From Clostridiales bacterium (GTDB taxonomy: Bacteria > Bacillota > Clostridia > Oscillospirales > Oscillospiraceae): a stretch of 8,033 bases of DNA. The stretch is from NCBI GenBank assembly GCA_003516765.1, contig DPCD01000049.1, positions 1-8,033 on the forward strand, read 5' to 3'. Positions 1-6,320 of this stretch are shown here, in pieces (within the stretch, counting starts at the first letter, position 1; each line of letters begins with the position of its first letter). Both the position numbers and the translations under genes were made by a program. The notes beneath the pieces were generated by a model. That model was not told where the DNA came from and made no database searches. It saw only the letters and a list, made by a program, of their open reading frames with translations.

Positions 1-56
1 GCGGGGAGAAGATGCAGGCAATGACCCTGTGCGCCCTGTTCAAAAATCAGCTTCAT
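1..56 (-). CDS. gcvPB: Glycine dehydrogenase (decarboxylating) subunit 2, N-terminal fragment
   Basis: Only the first 18 codons are in the window; the gene runs off the left edge. The peptide begins MKLIFEQGAQG, which resembles the usual start of GcvPB in Firmicutes (MKLIFEK...). Its ATG overlaps the gcvPA stop codon in an ATGA arrangement, so the two subunits are probably translationally coupled. A strong Shine-Dalgarno (AAGGAGG, 67-73) lies inside the last codons of gcvPA. GcvPB is the PLP-carrying half of the split P-protein and forms a heterotetramer with GcvPA that decarboxylates glycine onto the lipoyl arm of GcvH. The catalytic PLP lysine would lie outside the window. The assignment rests on the short N-terminus plus operon position. 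Confidence 0.85.
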   Translation of the reverse strand, partial: MKLIFEQGAQGHCLHLLP

Positions 57-1375
57 TTGCCAAGCACCTCCTTTACGATCGCGACCACTTCGTCGAGCTT
101 TTCTTTGGAGACGAGCTCCGTGACGCACCACAGGATGCCGCCGTCGACCTCGGCGCCGCCGAGAATGTTCTTTTCTGCCAGCGCATCGAGAATCTTCTTG
201 CGGCAGTTCGGGCAGGCAGTCTCGGTGACGAATTCATGGAAGAACTCGCCGGTGTATTTCAGCTTGCAGCCGATTTTCTCCAGCTCGGAGGCGAGGTAAT
301 GCGCCTTCGAGGTGCAGAGTCTGGCACACTGCTTCATGCCGTCTTCGCCCATAGCCGTCATGTAGATGCCGGCGGTGAAGGCGCACAGCGCCTGGTTCGA
401 GCAGATATTGGACGACGCCTTTTCACGGCGGATGTGCTGCTCACGTGCCGAGAGCGTCAGCACGTAGCCGGTCTTGCCGTCGACGTCCTTCGTCTCGCCG
501 ACGATTCTGCCGGGGAGCTTGCGGGTCATGGCGCTGGTGGTCGCCATGAAGCCGAGGTACGGACCGCCGAACGCGATGTCCAGACCGAGCGGCTGACCGT
601 CGCCGACAGCAACGTCTGCGCCGACCTCACGCGGGGTGGGCAGCAGCGCGCAGGCGATGGGGTTGACGCCCATGACGAACTTTGCGCCCGCAGCATGGGT
701 GATTTCACCGAGCGCTACGGTATCTTCAATCTGACCGAAGAAGTTCGGCTGCTGGACATAGAAGCACGCGGCGTTGTCGCCGAGCGCTGCCTTCAGAGCC
801 TCCGGATCGGTCTTGCCGTCCTTCGCCGGGACGACGTGCAACTCCGTGTTGGAAGCGAAGCAGTAGGTCTTCATGACCTCGATGACCTGCGGATTGGTGG
901 TTTCGGAGACGTAAGCGACGGTGCGCTTGCGGTCCTTGCACATCGGAATGGTCTCCGCGGCGGCGGTTGCGCCATCGTAGTGGGACGCATTCGAGACGTC
1001 CATGCCGGTCAGCTCGCAGATCATGGTCTGGAATTCAAACGTGCCCTGCAGAACGCCCTGGCTGATTTCCGCCTGATAGGGGGTGTAGCAGGTGACAAGC
1101 TCCTCGCGCGAGGTAATGGATTTGACAACAGCGGGGATGAAGTGGCGGTAGCTGCCTGCACCGCGAAGGACGGTCTTGAAGACCTTGTTCTTCTCGGCAA
1201 GACCGGTAACCTTTTCGCGCACTTCCAGCTCGCTCAGACCTTCGGGCAGGTTCAAGCCGTCATGCAGGAACATCTCCTGCGGCACTGCCGCGTAGAGATC
1301 GTTCAGCGACTTGACGCCGACCTGAGCCAGCATTTGCTCTCGTTCCGCCGCAGTGGTAGGAACATAAGAGCCCAT
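53..1375 (-). CDS. gcvPA: Glycine dehydrogenase (decarboxylating) subunit 1
   Basis: The product is 440 residues, normal for the N-terminal half of a split P-protein. P-protein signatures are visible: YTPYQAEISQG (97-107), the following QGTFEFQTMICELTGMDVSN stretch (about 110-129), GDGQPLGLDIAFGGPYLGF (258-276), and GRIVGETKDVDGKTGYVLTL (289-308) leading into REQHIRREKATSN-like residues 311-323 (here KASSN). The start at 1375 (MGSYVPTT) is preferred over an in-frame ATG at 1420. The later ATG has GAGGAGG (1382-1388) six bases upstream, whereas the earlier one lies inside gcvH and would add 15 unrelated residues. The Shine-Dalgarno overlaps the last gcvH codons and the ATG follows the gcvH stop by one base, so coupling is likely. 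GcvPA acts with GcvPB in the cytoplasm to bind and decarboxylate glycine. A CPNC motif (388-391) near the C-terminus is a minor oddity. Confidence 0.96.
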   Translation of the reverse strand: MGSYVPTTAAEREQMLAQVGVKSLNDLYAAVPQEMFLHDGLNLPEGLSELEVREKVTGLAEKNKVFKTVLRGAGSYRHFIPAVVKSITSREELVTCYTPYQAEISQGVLQGTFEFQTMICELTGMDVSNASHYDGATAAAETIPMCKDRKRTVAYVSETTNPQVIEVMKTYCFASNTELHVVPAKDGKTDPEALKAALGDNAACFYVQQPNFFGQIEDTVALGEITHAAGAKFVMGVNPIACALLPTPREVGADVAVGDGQPLGLDIAFGGPYLGFMATTSAMTRKLPGRIVGETKDVDGKTGYVLTLSAREQHIRREKASSNICSNQALCAFTAGIYMTAMGEDGMKQCARLCTSKAHYLASELEKIGCKLKYTGEFFHEFVTETACPNCRKKILDALAEKNILGGAEVDGGILWCVTELVSKEKLDEVVAIVKEVLGK

Positions 1376-1376
1376 A

Positions 1377-1757
1377 TTACGCCTCCTCAGTTGCGCAGAA
1401 TGCTTCGTATGCAGCGGCATCGAGCAGTTCTTCGGTTGCCTCGACGTCCTTGACCTTGATGATCCAGGAGCCGTACGGATCGGAGTTCAGGTTCTCGGGA
1501 GCGTCAGCCAGATCGTCGTTGACTTCTGCAACAACGCCGGTCACCGGGCAGATGATGTCGGAAACTGCCTTGACAGATTCCACGTCGCCGAGTGCCTCGC
1601 CCATGGTGACAGTGTCGCCGACGGACGGAAGACCGATGAACACGATGTCGCCCAGGGAGTCCTGCGCGAAGTCGGAGATGCCAACGACGGTCAGACCGTC
1701 GTCTTCCTTGACCCACTCGTGGGTTTTGGAGTATTTCAGATCAGTCGGGTAATTCAT
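1377..1757 (-). CDS. gcvH: Glycine cleavage system H protein (lipoyl carrier)
   Basis: The product is 126 residues, the usual GcvH size. It carries the lipoylation motif GDVESVKAVSDI, in which Lys63 is the expected lipoate attachment site. The N-terminal YSKTHEWV stretch and the downstream NDDLADAPENLNSDPYGSWIIKVK region are family hallmarks. GcvH shuttles the aminomethyl group from the P-protein to GcvT and its dihydrolipoyl arm to the L-protein, whose gene is not in this window. Its ATG is preceded by AAGGAGG (1766-1772). It lies third in the operon after a 111-bp gap from gcvT-glyA and is tightly joined to gcvPA downstream. Lipoylation would need LplA or LipB/LipA encoded elsewhere. Confidence 0.97.
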   Translation of the reverse strand: MNYPTDLKYSKTHEWVKEDDGLTVVGISDFAQDSLGDIVFIGLPSVGDTVTMGEALGDVESVKAVSDIICPVTGVVAEVNDDLADAPENLNSDPYGSWIIKVKDVEATEELLDAAAYEAFCATEEA

Positions 1758-1793
1758 AATGTGTTCCTCCTTAAAATCTTGTTGCTGTGAGTT

Positions 1794-1860
1794 GAATCAA
1801 ATGCCGGGTTTCCCCGGGGGTAACCTGACCCGACTGCCCTCACAATCGGGTCAGGGATTC
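1794..1860 (-). other. Candidate folded RNA element between gcvT-glyA and gcvH
   Basis: In the operon-sense (minus) RNA this intergenic stretch can fold into three helices. An outer 5-bp stem joins 1856-1860 to 1794-1798 (GAATC with GATTC). A perfect 10-bp hairpin joins 1846-1855 to 1824-1833 (TCGGGTCAGG with CCTGACCCGA on the plus strand, 12-nt loop). A 5-bp hairpin closes a GAAA tetraloop (CCGGG-GAAA-CCCGG, 1804-1817). The outer stem abuts the 10-bp hairpin without unpaired bases, so the two could stack. No U-tract follows, so this is not an ordinary terminator. Possible roles are mRNA processing, stabilisation, tuning gcvH translation, or a dispersed genomic repeat. The base pairing is seen directly; any function is inference. 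Confidence 0.45.
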
Positions 1861-1868
1861 CGTGAAAT

Positions 1869-4535
1869 TCAGATGCCGGTGGCAGAGGCAAAGCCGTTGA
1901 GAAGCTCTTCGGTGTCCTTGTCGGAGAAGCAGTACTTCATCTCCAGATGCTCTGCGCGCAGCTTTGCAACTTCGTCCTTGACGTTGGCGTTATGAAGCAC
2001 GCAGTCAGCGATCAAGTGGGCAAGTCTTGCAAAGTCTTCCTTGCCGAAGCCGAAGCGCGTCATTTCGTTCACGCCCATACGCAGCGCGCCGGATGCGGAG
2101 AAGCCTTCCTCCTCGGGCGTTGCCTGATAGTTGCAGATGATGTTGTTCGCTTCCAGACGATCGGCAACCTCGGGACCGTGCGCATAGCCGACCTTGACGA
2201 TGACCTGATGGGTCTCGGTGTAGTCCATGGCAGGGTCGCCCGCGACGTCGAGTCCTTCTGCGGCAAGGCTCTTGGCAAAGTGCTTCGCGTTTTCGACGAC
2301 TGCCTTCTGGTACTCGTCCTTGAAAGCGTTCATTTCGTATGCTGCCATCAGCTGACCGAGCAGGGTGCCGAGATGGTGGTTCGAAACACTGCCGGGGAAG
2401 GTGCGCGTTTCAATGGTCTCCCACAGACCCCACTTGAGGTCCTCGGGCTTGTAGTTGACGCCGATGACGCCGCGCTGCGCACCGAAGAAGGTCTTGTGCG
2501 TCGAACCGGTGACGATTTCCGCGCCTTCTTCAAACGGCTTCTGGAAGTGATCGCCGATCAGACCCAGAACGTGCGCCATATCGTACATGATGGTGGTCTT
2601 GATGCCCTGCTCGTCGACAAACTTGCGGATTTCGGCAACCGGCTCCTTGTAAAGGACCATGGACTTGCCGAAGATGATGAACTCGGGCTTGTACTGCGCA
2701 AGCAGGAGCTTTGTCTTCTCAACGTCGATCTTGTAGGGGTTATCCTCGCAGACCGGGAAGTTGACGACCATCTGCTTTTCGGTCACAGGATCGATGGCGA
2801 CGTAGTCGTGGAATGCGCCCATGGGCTGCGCGGAGAGGTGACCGCCGCGGACAATGTGGTTGTTCATGACCCAGCCGAGACGCTGCGGGGTGTGCTTGCG
2901 GTCGACGCGGTTCTTGAAGTCCATCATGGCGGAGAAGACCGCAGTGTTGGACATCTGACCGGAGGTGACGCGGGTTTCAACCTGCAATGCGCCGAGGAAC
3001 TTCTTCATTTCCTCGACCAGCATTGCTTCGACGGAGGCGATGAAGCCGGTGCCCTGATAGTAGAAGATTTCTGCGTCGTAGAACGCTTTCTGCTTCTTAT
3101 GCTCGGCGTAGCGGTTGGAGGGGTCGGACGCGGAGAGCATCCGGACGGCTCTGGACTGCGTGTTTTCCGACGGAATCAGGTTGACACACTCGGTCTGGCG
3201 CCACAGATGGTTCTTCTTTGCGGCAGCAATGAGGTTCTTCATCTTCTCCGGATAGGAATCTGCGCTGGGAGCGGCGGTTTCGAGCTTCACATCGGGCAGA
3301 ATCGGGCGGACATAGGGCGCCGCGTCCTGACGGATGTGGTAGCCGACGACCTTGGCGGGCTGACGCTTGCCGCGGATATCGATTTCAATGTCGAAGTCCT
3401 GGCAGATGCGGCTGTCCATGTAGGCAAGACCGATCGAGCGCTTGCCGGTCTCCTCGGTGAAGACGGTCTCCAGACCCTCGCCCTTGGTCTTGTAATATGG
3501 AATCATGGTGCCGGAGGTGACATAGCCGATCTGCTTGCCCTCTGCCCATGCGTCCTTGCAGTAGATCGGGAAGCCCTTACGCAGAACGCCCTTGCCCTCA
3601 AGATAGATGGGCTGGATGCGGTACGGCAGGTCTTCGATCGAGGAATAGTCGCGGTTCATGATTTTCTTCATTGCCTCGAACTGCTTCTTGAGCGGCTCGC
3701 GGCCGATGAAGTCGCCCTTTTCCGGTGCGAACGAAACGGCAAATTTTGCAAGAGGCACTGCGTAGATCTGAATCTCGCCGCCCATCTCGCACTCGCCCAT
3801 CTCATGACCGTAGAGCGGCAGCGACGCTTCCATACGGGTGGTGTCGCGCGCGCCGAGCGCGGTGGGCTTTGCACCAAGCTCGATCAGACGGTCCCAGAAG
3901 TACCGGGCGTCTTCGGAGTTGCAGTACAGCTCGTAGCCGATGGGCTCGCCGGTGTAGCCGGTCTTTGCGATACGAACTGGCTTGCCTTCCATGGTGAGCG
4001 TGTTCAGCGCGTTCTTGACGTTCTCAGAGGTCAGCTGCTTGCCGCCTGAGAGCGTCATGAGAATCTTCTTCGATTCCGGACCCTGCACGGCGATTGCCGC
4101 GTACTTGTCGGAGACGTTGGTGAGCTTGACGTCGAACGTTTCCGCCTGCTTCGTCAGATGTGCCCAGTCCTTGTCAATGTTGCCGGCGTTGATGACGAGG
4201 AAGTATTTCCCCTCTTCAAAGCGGTACAGGTAGGCGTCGTCGATGGCGTAGCCGTTTTCATCGGGAATGATGCAGTACTGCGCCTGATTGAGATCCAGCG
4301 CCAGAACGTTGCTGGACAGAACGTGCTGTAAGAATGCCACCTGGTCGGGACCCTCGACATCGATACGGCCCATGTGGGAGACGTCAAAGATGCCGCAGTG
4401 ACGGCGGCAGTAGAGATGCTCTGCGATGATGCCTTCCGGGTACTGGATGGGCATATCCCAGCCGCCGAAGTCGACCATCGTCGCGCCTGCGTCGAGATGT
4501 GCCTGATACAAAATCGTCCGTTTCAGTTCGCTCAT
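1869..4535 (-). CDS. GcvT-GlyA fusion: aminomethyltransferase + serine hydroxymethyltransferase
   Basis: The 888-residue product joins two enzymes. Residues 1-410 are GcvT, with FGGWDMPIQYP (23-33), DVSHMGRI (51-58), the folate-site IDD (98-100), TGYTGEPIGYELYC (192-205) and ALGARDTTRMEASLPLYGHEM (226-246). The domain is longer than the usual ~365 residues because of an insert near 285-305. After a Pro/Ala linker (411-430), residues 431-888 are an SHMT with LIPSEN (453-458), NRYAE (474-478), TSGQMSN (524-530), GGHLS (564-568), YDMAHVLGL (651-659), the PLP lysine in TGSTHKTFFG (Lys681) and RMGVNEMTRFGF (819-830). Its Tyr-rich GYPGKRYYGG loop and its FPGGQGGP loop are replaced. GcvT releases ammonia and makes methylene-tetrahydrofolate; SHMT can use it with glycine to form serine. 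The ATG has AAGGAGG (4541-4547), and the gene is first in the riboswitch-controlled operon. No frameshift or internal start is evident, so this appears to be a real fusion. SHMT activity is inferred. Confidence 0.93.
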   Translation of the reverse strand: MSELKRTILYQAHLDAGATMVDFGGWDMPIQYPEGIIAEHLYCRRHCGIFDVSHMGRIDVEGPDQVAFLQHVLSSNVLALDLNQAQYCIIPDENGYAIDDAYLYRFEEGKYFLVINAGNIDKDWAHLTKQAETFDVKLTNVSDKYAAIAVQGPESKKILMTLSGGKQLTSENVKNALNTLTMEGKPVRIAKTGYTGEPIGYELYCNSEDARYFWDRLIELGAKPTALGARDTTRMEASLPLYGHEMGECEMGGEIQIYAVPLAKFAVSFAPEKGDFIGREPLKKQFEAMKKIMNRDYSSIEDLPYRIQPIYLEGKGVLRKGFPIYCKDAWAEGKQIGYVTSGTMIPYYKTKGEGLETVFTEETGKRSIGLAYMDSRICQDFDIEIDIRGKRQPAKVVGYHIRQDAAPYVRPILPDVKLETAAPSADSYPEKMKNLIAAAKKNHLWRQTECVNLIPSENTQSRAVRMLSASDPSNRYAEHKKQKAFYDAEIFYYQGTGFIASVEAMLVEEMKKFLGALQVETRVTSGQMSNTAVFSAMMDFKNRVDRKHTPQRLGWVMNNHIVRGGHLSAQPMGAFHDYVAIDPVTEKQMVVNFPVCEDNPYKIDVEKTKLLLAQYKPEFIIFGKSMVLYKEPVAEIRKFVDEQGIKTTIMYDMAHVLGLIGDHFQKPFEEGAEIVTGSTHKTFFGAQRGVIGVNYKPEDLKWGLWETIETRTFPGSVSNHHLGTLLGQLMAAYEMNAFKDEYQKAVVENAKHFAKSLAAEGLDVAGDPAMDYTETHQVIVKVGYAHGPEVADRLEANNIICNYQATPEEEGFSASGALRMGVNEMTRFGFGKEDFARLAHLIADCVLHNANVKDEVAKLRAEHLEMKYCFSDKDTEELLNGFASATGI

Positions 4536-4642
4536 AGTTTCCTCCTTATGATATAAAGTTGCGTTGGTATCTGCGAGGGAAAAACTTCTTGCGTTGATCG
4601 CGCGGCGGGCAGCCCGTTCTGCTGCGTTTGGAGACAGGAAGC

Positions 4643-4677
4643 AAAACAGAGCGCGCCAACGTAAGGCGCGCTCTGTT
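4643..4677 (-). terminator. Riboswitch expression-platform terminator
   Basis: A perfect 13-bp inverted repeat (4645-4657 with 4665-4677, 7-nt loop 4658-4664) is G+C rich. In the minus direction it is followed by a short U-run (UUUU, 4646-4643, partly in the stem). It begins just after the second glycine aptamer, the same layout as the B. subtilis gcvT leader. It probably stops transcription when glycine is low and is bypassed when glycine binds. The U-tract is short, so termination may be partial. Confidence 0.75.
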
Positions 4678-4680
4678 GCG

Positions 4681-4830
4681 TAACCTGAAAGATTCTCCCC
4701 GGAGGGATTGCTTCTTCGGTGCTGCGATGCAGCTTTCCAGAGTCCCGTCCACGATCAGTTCATTTACCTGAGAGTTCCTTGCGCGAGCCCCTTCGGTGGC
4801 GCACCAACGCTGTGCGCGCTCTCCTGAACG
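4681..4830 (-). promoter_or_regulatory. Tandem glycine riboswitch
   Basis: The minus strand carries two glycine aptamers in a row. Aptamer 1 (about 4766-4826) starts with CAGGAGAG, has the core CACCGAAGGGGC and ends with AACTCTCAGGTAAA. Aptamer 2 (about 4683-4742) starts with CTCTGGAAAG, has the core GCACCGAAGAAGCAA and ends with CTTTCAGGT. The P1 helices are GAGAG/CTCTC and GAAAG/CTTTC. The linker between them contains TGAAC (plus 4758-4762), which pairs perfectly with GTTCA in the leader (plus 4825-4829). This matches the P0 leader-linker helix known for tandem glycine riboswitches. Placement directly before a terminator and a glycine cleavage operon supports a glycine-induced ON switch. 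Confidence 0.95.
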
Positions 4831-4834
4831 CTTC

Positions 4835-4864
4835 ATCCGGCGATATGCACTTGCTGTGCCAGAT
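4835..4864 (-). other. Extra leader hairpin upstream of the glycine aptamers
   Basis: In the minus-sense leader, ATCTGGC (4864-4858) can pair with GCCGGAT (4841-4835), giving seven pairs including one G-U around a 16-nt interior. It lies between the promoter and the first aptamer and is not part of the standard glycine aptamer. It may only be a 5' stabilising hairpin. The pairing is visible, but function is unproven. Confidence 0.3.
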
Positions 4865-4902
4865 AAAAGAGTCTTGGCTGCGCAGGTGGTTTCTACCTGT
4901 CC

Positions 4903-4932
4903 AATATAATATAAAACCAGTCCCGCTGTCAA
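4903..4932 (-). promoter_or_regulatory. Promoter of the gcv operon
   Basis: On the minus strand a perfect -35 box TTGACA (4932-4927) is followed after 18 bp by TATATT (4908-4903), five of six matches to the -10 consensus. The predicted start is near 4896, about 65 nt before the first aptamer and about 360 nt before the gcvT-glyA start codon. That is the arrangement expected for a riboswitch-controlled leader. Confidence 0.8.
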
Positions 4933-5057
4933 CTATAAATTGTGCAAATTGGAAAAAACGGGAGAATCCACAAAAAGATTCAGGTACATCTGCACAAAGC
5001 AAAAAAACCGGTGCAAAGCAAAGAACGGCAAGATGGCGCGCGAAACGGGAAAAAGAC

Positions 5058-5086
5058 TTGACTTTCCGGAGAAAGGGATGTAAAAC
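5058..5086 (+). promoter_or_regulatory. Probable promoter of the aminotransferase gene
   Basis: TTGACT (5058-5063, five of six matches to the -35 box) is followed after 17 bp by TAAAAC (5081-5086, four of six matches to the -10 box). It lies 35 bases upstream of the ATG at 5122 and faces away from the gcv promoter. The -10 box is weak, so expression may be modest or need an activator. Confidence 0.5.
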
Positions 5087-5121
5087 AGGAACCATCTTTT
5101 GTTTCAACGAGGAGCGACACG

Positions 5122-6246
5122 ATGAACATCAAGCCCTTTGCAGTAGAAGAATGGATGAACGCCTATGAAGACGGCGCGCGGTACAATATCGCCGAGACGT
5201 GCGTGGACTCGGTGAGTCTGGACGAGCTGTTCGCGCTTTGCGGCGAGGACCGGCAGGCGTTTCTGGAGCACTTCTGCGCGCGCCGGCTGACCTACGGCGA
5301 TATCGTCGGAAGCGAGGCGCTGCGCGAGGGCGTGTGCGGGCTGTATCAAAGCCTGACCCCTTCGGAAGTTGTTCCGACGCACGGCGCGGCAGGCGCGAAC
5401 TACCATGTATTCTGCTCGCTCGTCTCGCCCGGAGACGGCGTTGTAAGCATTATGCCGGCGTATCAGCAGCTGTATTCCATCCCAGAGGCAATCGGCGCAG
5501 ACGTGCGGCTCATGCACCTGCGGCAGGAAAACGGGTATCTGCCGGATCTGGCGGAGCTGCGGTCGCTGGTGGATGTGAACACAAAGCTGATCTGCGTCAA
5601 CAACCCCAATAATCCCACGGGCGCACTGATGTCCAAAGCGCTTCTGATGCAGATTGTGGAGATTGCGAAAAGCGTCGATGCGTATGTCCTTTGCGACGAG
5701 GTCTACCGCAATCTGACGCAGGTCGACGGCTGGTGCGAGTCGATTGTCGATCTGTATGACAAGGGCATTTCGGTCAGCAGCATGTCGAAGGTTTTCTCTC
5801 TGGCGGGGCTTCGCATGGGCTGGATTGCCACGCACGACAAAGCTGCGCTGCGCGCCTTTTTATCGCACCGCGACTATAATTTGATCAGCTGCGGCATGTT
5901 TGACGACGCGGTTTCCGCGCTGGCGCTTCATCACGCGGATGCGCTGCTGCGGCGCAACCGGGCGATTGTCCGCGAGAATCTTGCGGTGCTGGACGGCTGG
6001 ATTGCGGAAAATCCGCATTTTTACTATACAAAGCCGCAGGCTGGCACGACGGCGCTGGTGTACTATGATTTTGATGTGCCGTCGTATGAATTCTGCGAGC
6101 GGCTGTATGACGAGACGGGTGCGTTCGTCACGCCGGGCGACTGCTTCGAGCAGCCGAAGTGCATGCGCATCGGCTACGCCTGCGACAAAAAGACGCTCGA
6201 AGACGGCTTATCCGCGCTGGCGGCGTTTGCGCAGAAGCTTTCCTGA
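5122..6246 (+). CDS. PLP-dependent aminotransferase, class I/II (fold type I)
   Basis: The product is 374 residues with the full class I/II active-site set. The elements are NNPNNPTG (160-167) for the cofactor loop, Asp192 and Tyr195 in CDEVYR, the PLP lysine Lys223 in SSMSKVFSLAGLRMGW (219-234), and Arg349 in MRIGYA as the likely carboxylate-binding arginine. The start has GAGGAG (5109-5114) seven bases upstream. The N-terminus (IKPFAVEEWMNAYE, followed by IAETCVDSVSLDEL) is short and lacks a signal peptide, so the enzyme is cytoplasmic. The substrate cannot be read from the sequence. The N-terminal layout recalls the capreomycidine synthase/VioD-like branch, but that is a weak impression. 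It is divergent from the glycine cleavage operon and ends before a strong bidirectional terminator, so it is probably monocistronic. A link to glycine or serine metabolism is suggested by position only. Confidence 0.92.
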   Translation: MNIKPFAVEEWMNAYEDGARYNIAETCVDSVSLDELFALCGEDRQAFLEHFCARRLTYGDIVGSEALREGVCGLYQSLTPSEVVPTHGAAGANYHVFCSLVSPGDGVVSIMPAYQQLYSIPEAIGADVRLMHLRQENGYLPDLAELRSLVDVNTKLICVNNPNNPTGALMSKALLMQIVEIAKSVDAYVLCDEVYRNLTQVDGWCESIVDLYDKGISVSSMSKVFSLAGLRMGWIATHDKAALRAFLSHRDYNLISCGMFDDAVSALALHHADALLRRNRAIVRENLAVLDGWIAENPHFYYTKPQAGTTALVYYDFDVPSYEFCERLYDETGAFVTPGDCFEQPKCMRIGYACDKKTLEDGLSALAAFAQKLS

Positions 6247-6274
6247 GACAAGCTGATCGATTCCCGACAAAGAC

Positions 6275-6311
6275 AAAAAAGCACCTCCGACCGTAAGTCG
6301 GAGGTGCTTTT
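6275..6311. terminator. Bidirectional intrinsic terminator
   Basis: An 11-bp perfect G+C-rich stem (6281-6291 with 6297-6307, loop CGTAA) is flanked by an A-run on the left (6275-6280) and TTTT on the right (6308-6311). It therefore reads as a terminator from both sides. It lies between the aminotransferase stop (6246) and the stop of the convergent G3E-DUF1980 gene (6321), and probably serves both. Confidence 0.92.
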
Positions 6312-6320
6312 GTTACAGTA

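Noticed and set aside
1373..1420. Upstream in-frame ATG at 1420 as the gcvPA start
   Set aside because: It lies inside gcvH without a good ribosome binding site and adds 15 residues unlike the family; the ATG at 1375 has an ideal site.
29..1453. A 474-codon open frame on the plus strand opposite gcvPA
   Set aside because: It is antisense to a well-supported GcvPA frame, with no family motifs and no ribosome binding site of note.
1947..4049. A 700-codon open frame on the plus strand opposite gcvT-glyA
   Set aside because: It is the antisense of a clear enzyme gene. Its product is low-complexity, rich in Val/Leu/Asp/Gly, with no recognisable domain, as expected from codon bias in G+C-rich DNA.
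4546..4932. A 128-codon minus-strand frame covering the leader of gcvT-glyA
   Set aside because: It overlaps the promoter, both glycine aptamers and the terminator; the RNA structure explains the sequence better.
4719..5168. A plus-strand frame across the riboswitch and into the aminotransferase start
   Set aside because: It crosses two promoters and the riboswitch, and its product is Arg/Lys-rich without recognisable features.
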